From NIOZ-UU13 sp048635425 (GTDB lineage Bacteria; Planctomycetota; Phycisphaerae; Sedimentisphaerales; Anaerobacaceae), in contig JAIVYN010000157.1 in assembly GCA_048635425.1 (NCBI GenBank), forward strand, positions 1 to 9,136: DNA of 9,136 nucleotides, in the 5' to 3' direction. The notes below the pieces were generated by a model. The model did not search any database, was not told the DNA's origin, and worked only from the letters and a program-made list of their open reading frames with translations. The translations under genes were made by a program, and so were the position numbers. Below are positions 5,358 through 9,136 of the stretch, piece by piece. The stretch's first letter is position 1. Every line of letters begins with the position of its first letter.

Positions 5358-5398
5358 CCCGGCAACGCCGGGTTCCGATCAAAACCGCCGTTGGCGGG
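5358..5398 (+). repeat. Double-hairpin (REPIN-like) element, intergenic copy
   Basis: Hairpin 1 is CCCGGC-AAC-GCCGGG (5358-5372), spacer TTCCGATCAAAA (5373-5384), hairpin 2 is CCGCC-GTT-GGCGG (5385-5397). Compared with the in-frame copy at 4035-4076, hairpin 1 differs by a matched pair of changes (A to G in one arm, T to C in the other) that keeps the stem paired. The spacer differs by one base. Confidence 0.85.
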
Positions 5399-5446
5399 CT
5401 CGGCTTAAAGTATTAAACCATGTACAAATTATCTATGGAGGTCCAA

Positions 5447-8400
5447 ATGATGCGAAACTTATTGCTTGGGCTGTTCTTGGTTATCCTGTTTGCTCCATCG
5501 GCGCGTGCAGATGAAGAGGCCGAGAAGAAAGAAGAAACGAAATTCAGCGCCGAAACCTTCAGCGGAATCTCATTGCGAAATATTGGTCCGGCACTGATGT
5601 CAGGGCGGATTGCCGACATCGCCATCGATCCAGCGCAATCCAACACCTGGTACGTCGCCGTGGGTTCCGGCAATGTATGGAAGACCGTCAATGCCGGCAC
5701 GACCTGGACTCCCATTTTTGACAAATATAGTTCCTATTCCATCGGTTGTGTGACGATCGACCCTTCCAACCATAACACCATTTGGGTTGGCACGGGTGAA
5801 AATGTTGGAGGACGCCATGTCGGTTATGGTGATGGTCTCTATAAAAGTCTGGATGGCGGTAAGAGTTTCAAAAACATGGGACTTAAGGACAGCGAGCACA
5901 TCGCCAAAATCCTCGTGGATCCCCGCAATTCCAGCACTGTTTATGTCGCGTCCCAAGGGCCGCTTTGGTCTTCCGGCGGAGAGCGTGGGCTCTACAAAAC
6001 TACGGATGGCGGCAAGACTTGGGAGCAGATTCTTTCTAAAGGACCCTACACGGGGGTGACCGATGTCGTGTTTGATCCCCGCAATCCGGACATCCTTTAT
6101 GCCGCCACCCATCAACGTCATCGCACTGTCTGGGCATTGGTCAATGGCGGGCCTGAAACGGGAATATTCAAATCCATTGATGGAGGCCAAAACTGGAAGG
6201 AGCTGAAAAGTGGTTTGCCTGGTGAGGACAAAGGAAAGATTGCCCTGGCTGTTTCACCGATTAAACCGGAGGTGGTTTACGCCTCAATCGAATTGGCCAG
6301 GCGTAAAGGCGGGTTTTGGCGCTCGGAAAATGGCGGCCAAAGCTGGAGCAAGATGAGCGATTACATCAGCGGCGGTACAGGGCCACACTATTACCAGGAA
6401 ATCTATTGTGACCCGCACCGCTTCGATGTGGTCTATCAGGCGAATGTTCGGTTGGGACGCACCGAGGATGGCGGCAAGACCTGGGAGACCGTCGAAAGCC
6501 GCTGGAAACACGTGGACAATCACGTCGTGGTTTTTCATCAAATTGATCCTGATTTTTTGCTGGTCGGTTGTGACGGGGGGCTTTATCGGTCTTTCGATCG
6601 CGGCGAAACATTTGAATATTTCCCCAATCTTCCTTTGACCCAGTTCTACAAAGTAGATGTTGATTATGATGAACCGTTCTACCATCTGGTGGGCGGCACC
6701 CAAGACAACAACACCCAGTATGGCCCGAGTCGCACAGGAAACGGTTCCGGCATTCGTAATAGCGACTGGCAAACGATCATCGGCGGCGATGGGCATGATT
6801 GCGCCATTGATCCGGAAAATCCTAATATCATCTACGGCGAATCCCAGCAGGGATACTTGAGACGCTTTGATCGTCGCACCGGTGAAGCAATTGTTATCCG
6901 CCCGCGTCCGGAGAAAGGCGAGGAGGACCTGCGATTCAACTGGGACTCACCCATTCTTATCAGTCCTCATTCCCACACCCGTCTTTACTATGGCTCCAAG
7001 AAACTCCACCGCAGTGACGACCGAGGCGATTCCTGGACCACTATCAGCCCTGATCTCTCTCGCAACCGGGATCGCTACAAATTAAAACACATGGATCGGG
7101 TTTGGAGTATTGATGCCGTTTATGATACAGGCGCCATGTCACAATACGGTAATATCACCTCCATCTCCGAATCTCCTTTGCAGGAAGGTCTCATTTACGT
7201 CGGCACGGATGATGGTCTCATCCAGGTGACTGAAGACGGAGGCCAGACCTGGCTAAAAGTGGACCGGATTTACGGCGTCCCGGAAGGGGCATTCGTAAAT
7301 GACATCAAGGCGGATCGTCATGATGTGGACACGGTTTATGCCTTGTTTGATCATCATAAAACAGGAGACTTCAAACCCTACCTGATGAAAAGCACTGATC
7401 GCGGCAAGACCTGGCATTCCATTGCCGGCGATTTGCCCGAACGGCAAATCCTCTGGCGGTTTGCCCAGGATCATGTGAAGCCCAATCTCTATTTTCTTGG
7501 AGCCGAATTTGGTTTGTATTTCAGTCTTGACGGAGGAAACAAATGGATCCAGCTCAAGGGAAATGTTCCCACGATTTCCTTTCGAGATATCGAGATTCAG
7601 CGTCGTGAAAACGACCTGGTGGGCGCCTCTTTTGGCCGCAGCTTTTTCGTGCTGGATGACTATTCTTTCCTGCGTGAGATCAGTGATGAGGTGCTGAACG
7701 AAAAAGAGTTTGTCCTGTTCGGCGTTCGGAAAGCCTTACTGTATGTGCCCGCCCGGGTACTCGGGGGTGAAAAAGGAAGCCAAGGCGATGGGTTTTTCAC
7801 CGCACCTAATCCCCCGTTCGGCGCAGTGTTCACTTACTATCTCAAAGACTCGTTTAAGACGCTTAAGCAATCCCGCCGTGAAAAAGAGGGAAAGATTAAA
7901 AAACAGGGTAGCGACAACGTGTATCCCGGATGGGATGTACTGAAGGAGGAACAACGTGAAGAAAGTCCGGTCATCACCTTTGTTATCAAGGACATGGAGG
8001 GTAATGTGGTGAATCGTGTTACCGGACCGACCTCCGCCGGTTTTCATCGCGTGAACTGGAGCTTGCGTTATTCCTCCCTATCATCCACCGGTGGTAGTGG
8101 ACCTTTTGTCACCCCGGGAAGATACGCAATAACGGCCGAGAAACGGGTCCGGGACGAGGTCATACCCCTTGGGAGCCCGCAGATGGTTGAAGTAGTCTCC
8201 ATACTCACTCCCTCCTTGCCTACCCAGGACCGTGAAGCGGTTCTCCAATTCTATATGACCGCCGGCGAACTCCAACGGGCCATTCGTGGCACCAACGGAA
8301 AAGCGAACGAAGTCCTAAGCCAATTAGTCGAAATCAAGCAGGCACTGAACCGATCGGGCAAAGGCACCACGCAACTGTTTGAAGAAGCCCGAGGATTGGA

Positions 8401-8701
8401 ATTGAAATTGAAGGACATCCGCGAATTACTCCTCGGCAACACCGCTAAGTCGCGATACAATGAACCCGACCGCCTCTCCATTATGAGTCGGGTCAATTCG
8501 GCGATGAATGCCATGGGGTCAACATATGGTCCGACACAAACGCATAGGCGAGATTATGAGATTGCGCAAGAAGAATTTGAAACCGTGCTTGGTCAATTGA
8601 AAGAATTGATCGAAGTGGACTTCGTGAATCTGCAGAAAAACCTGGAAGCGGCTGGTTTGCCGTGGACGTCCGGCCGACCAATTCCGGAATTGAAAAAGTA
8701 A
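5447..8701 (+). CDS. Secreted VPS10/BNR-repeat (Asp-box) beta-propeller protein
   Basis: 1084 residues. The start is set at ATG 5447 (ATG 5450 is equally possible) because GGAGG (5437-5441) is 5 or 8 bases away and the signal peptide begins here; ATG 5420 has no ribosome site. Signal peptide MMRNLLLGLFLVILFAPSARA is cut after ARA (residue 21). Residues about 35-735 hold at least eleven Asp-box-like motifs of the form S/T-x-D-x-G-x-T/S-W (VNAGTTW, TTDGGKTW, SIDGGQNW, SENGGQSW, TEDGGKTW, SDDRGDSW, TEDGGQTW, STDRGKTW and variants), the pattern of sortilin/VPS10-like ten-bladed or paired propellers. Then comes PNPPFGAVFTYYLKD, a Lys/Arg-rich stretch (about 800-825), a beta-sandwich-like segment (about 840-900) and a helical tail (about 925-1075) ending PWTSGRPIPE. 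Length and layout match a large family of exported bacterial proteins annotated as VPS10/WD40/YVTN/BNR-like; their biochemical role is not established. Lectin-like or peptide binding is possible; no protease or sialidase active site is evident. Confidence 0.9.
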   Translation: MMRNLLLGLFLVILFAPSARADEEAEKKEETKFSAETFSGISLRNIGPALMSGRIADIAIDPAQSNTWYVAVGSGNVWKTVNAGTTWTPIFDKYSSYSIGCVTIDPSNHNTIWVGTGENVGGRHVGYGDGLYKSLDGGKSFKNMGLKDSEHIAKILVDPRNSSTVYVASQGPLWSSGGERGLYKTTDGGKTWEQILSKGPYTGVTDVVFDPRNPDILYAATHQRHRTVWALVNGGPETGIFKSIDGGQNWKELKSGLPGEDKGKIALAVSPIKPEVVYASIELARRKGGFWRSENGGQSWSKMSDYISGGTGPHYYQEIYCDPHRFDVVYQANVRLGRTEDGGKTWETVESRWKHVDNHVVVFHQIDPDFLLVGCDGGLYRSFDRGETFEYFPNLPLTQFYKVDVDYDEPFYHLVGGTQDNNTQYGPSRTGNGSGIRNSDWQTIIGGDGHDCAIDPENPNIIYGESQQGYLRRFDRRTGEAIVIRPRPEKGEEDLRFNWDSPILISPHSHTRLYYGSKKLHRSDDRGDSWTTISPDLSRNRDRYKLKHMDRVWSIDAVYDTGAMSQYGNITSISESPLQEGLIYVGTDDGLIQVTEDGGQTWLKVDRIYGVPEGAFVNDIKADRHDVDTVYALFDHHKTGDFKPYLMKSTDRGKTWHSIAGDLPERQILWRFAQDHVKPNLYFLGAEFGLYFSLDGGNKWIQLKGNVPTISFRDIEIQRRENDLVGASFGRSFFVLDDYSFLREISDEVLNEKEFVLFGVRKALLYVPARVLGGEKGSQGDGFFTAPNPPFGAVFTYYLKDSFKTLKQSRREKEGKIKKQGSDNVYPGWDVLKEEQREESPVITFVIKDMEGNVVNRVTGPTSAGFHRVNWSLRYSSLSSTGGSGPFVTPGRYAITAEKRVRDEVIPLGSPQMVEVVSILTPSLPTQDREAVLQFYMTAGELQRAIRGTNGKANEVLSQLVEIKQALNRSGKGTTQLFEEARGLELKLKDIRELLLGNTAKSRYNEPDRLSIMSRVNSAMNAMGSTYGPTQTHRRDYEIAQEEFETVLGQLKELIEVDFVNLQKNLEAAGLPWTSGRPIPELKK

Positions 8702-8742
8702 GCCAGAACTCTACTGAATTGAAGTTTATTGTCCGTAAGCCA

Positions 8743-8761
8743 CAGTCATCTTATATGACTG
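8743..8761. repeat. 7-bp-stem hairpin downstream of the VPS10/BNR gene
   Basis: CAGTCAT (8743-8749) and ATGACTG (8755-8761) flank CTTAT. No T-run follows directly; it may protect the mRNA 3' end together with the hairpin at 8771-8802. Confidence 0.45.
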
Positions 8762-8770
8762 AAATTCCAG

Positions 8771-8806
8771 GGGCCGATAAATTTTCATTGGAAATTCGGC
8801 TCTTTT
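8771..8806 (+). terminator. Probable intrinsic terminator of the VPS10/BNR gene
   Basis: GGGCCGA (8771-8777) pairs with TCGGCTC (8796-8802) over seven positions including one G-T pair, with further weak A/T pairing inside an 18-base loop, and is followed at once by TTTT (8803-8806). It lies 70 bases after the stop codon. The T-run is short, so strength is uncertain. Confidence 0.45.
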
Positions 8807-8909
8807 GCAACGGCCCAATATCGGCGTGACAAGCGCAGATTCATTCAATGTTGCTCTGATACTGCGTGTGCACGTCAAATATCCTGGTGAACAAGTCTTC
8901 AATACTCAG

Positions 8910-8915
8910 TATAAT
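8910..8915 (+). promoter_or_regulatory. -10 box immediately upstream of the prepilin start
   Basis: A perfect TATAAT ends six bases before ATG 8922. At the usual distance transcription would begin at or next to the A of the ATG. The -35 region at 17-base spacing (GTGAAC, 8887-8892) is weak. Confidence 0.35.
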
Positions 8916-8921
8916 TTAAGA

Positions 8922-9136
8922 ATGACACAAAAGAAACAAATCAAGAAGGCATTTACACTTATCGAGCTTTTGGTAGTAATAAGTATTATTACCCTACTCA
9001 CGGGAATTTTGTTACCAGCCTTAAGTAGCGTTAGAGAATACGCTCGCTCAACGGTCTGCCTGGCAAATGTCAGACGTTTGGCGCTGGCTGGTGTGATGTA
9101 TGCACAGGCGAACGGGGCATTTCCTCCCCACAGGAT
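8922..9136 (+). CDS. Prepilin-type N-terminal methylation/cleavage domain protein (pseudopilin), 5' part
   Basis: 71 residues are visible; the gene runs off the right edge. MTQKKQIKKA is a short basic leader, followed by the class III signal FTLIELLVVISIITLLTGIL, with cleavage expected before the Phe (A|FTLIE) and the conserved Glu at +5. Then comes LPALSSVREYARSTVCLANVRRLALAGVMYAQANGAFPP. This arrangement of LPAL, REYAR, VCLANVRRL and MYAQANGAFP is the usual one for the many type II-secretion-like pseudopilins of Planctomycetota and relatives. They are inserted in the inner membrane and cleaved and methylated by a PilD-type peptidase. No Shine-Dalgarno is seen before ATG 8922. The substrate or role of this paralogue cannot be told from the N-terminus. 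Confidence 0.9.
   Translation, partial: MTQKKQIKKAFTLIELLVVISIITLLTGILLPALSSVREYARSTVCLANVRRLALAGVMYAQANGAFPPHR

Larger units (their letters stand above)
5180..5446 (+). promoter_or_regulatory. Hairpin-rich 5' leader of the VPS10/BNR gene
   Basis: No recognisable gene or known riboswitch. Hairpins seen: CTGCC-AACC-GGCAG (5189-5202), GTCCC-ATCT-GGGAC (5299-5312), and the double-hairpin element at 5358-5398. The first stem arm (CTGCCA, 5189-5194) could alternatively pair with TGGCAG at 5245-5250, so two exclusive folds are possible. Shine-Dalgarno GGAGG lies at 5437-5441. Confidence 0.4.

Noticed and set aside
5420..5446. ATG 5420 as start of the VPS10/BNR gene
   Set aside because: No ribosome site is seen before it, whereas GGAGG at 5437-5441 serves the ATGs at 5447/5450 and the signal peptide begins there.
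5233..5514. 93-residue plus-strand frame upstream of the VPS10/BNR gene
   Set aside because: It runs through the double-hairpin repeat and overlaps the well-supported start of the next gene; no family resemblance. The shorter frame at 5255-5350 is listed only at low confidence.
5600..6190. 196-residue minus-strand open frame
   Set aside because: It lies wholly inside the VPS10/BNR gene on the opposite strand, lacks a family pattern, and arises from the GC-richer codon use of the repeated motifs.
6284..6796. 170-residue minus-strand open frame
   Set aside because: Antisense shadow of the VPS10/BNR gene with no ribosome site or recognisable domain.

Overview
The window looks like chromosomal DNA from an uncultured Gram-negative bacterium. 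A Planctomycetota-type (Phycisphaerae-like) host is my best guess. The grounds are the prepilin style at the right end, the LamG and VPS10/BNR secreted proteins, and the abundance of exported products. I hold this phylum call at low to moderate confidence. No rRNA, tRNA, CRISPR array, integrase or transposase is visible.

Left part (1-1080) is AT-rich. It holds the 3' end of a MacB/FtsX-type ABC permease, then about 350 bases of non-coding DNA built from degenerate heptamer and octamer repeats plus a perfect 12-bp-stem palindrome. A signal-peptide start resembling an outer-membrane lipoprotein-sorting (LolA-like) gene follows and is cut off at about 1080. Exactly there it meets, tail to tail, the cut-off 3' end of a minus-strand LamG-domain gene (1081-1450). 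Two unrelated truncated genes and a change of base composition at one point mark a rearrangement breakpoint or an assembly join.

Middle part (1451-5066): a divergent control region (1451-1869) separates the LamG remnant from a two-gene operon. The first gene is an exported trypsin-fold protease with PDZ domains, resembling plant Deg9-type Deg/HtrA proteins, with an intact His-Asp-Ser triad. The second overlaps it by an ATGA and is a paralogue in which all three catalytic residues are replaced, so it is a pseudoprotease. The pseudoprotease is 73 residues longer than its active partner. Nearly all of that excess lies in three inserts, each containing a palindromic repeat read in frame. Two inserts carry the same 47-bp palindrome in opposite orientations; the third carries a double-hairpin (REPIN-like) element with a second copy in the intergenic region at 5358-5398. 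This is the most striking feature of the window: small palindromic elements colonising coding sequence.

Right part (5067-9136): a good sigma70-like promoter (5145-5172) and a hairpin-rich leader precede a large secreted VPS10/BNR-repeat beta-propeller protein (5447-8701). A probable terminator follows, then the 5' end of a type IV pilin-like/pseudopilin gene (8922 onward) whose spacing from a perfect TATAAT suggests a leaderless transcript.
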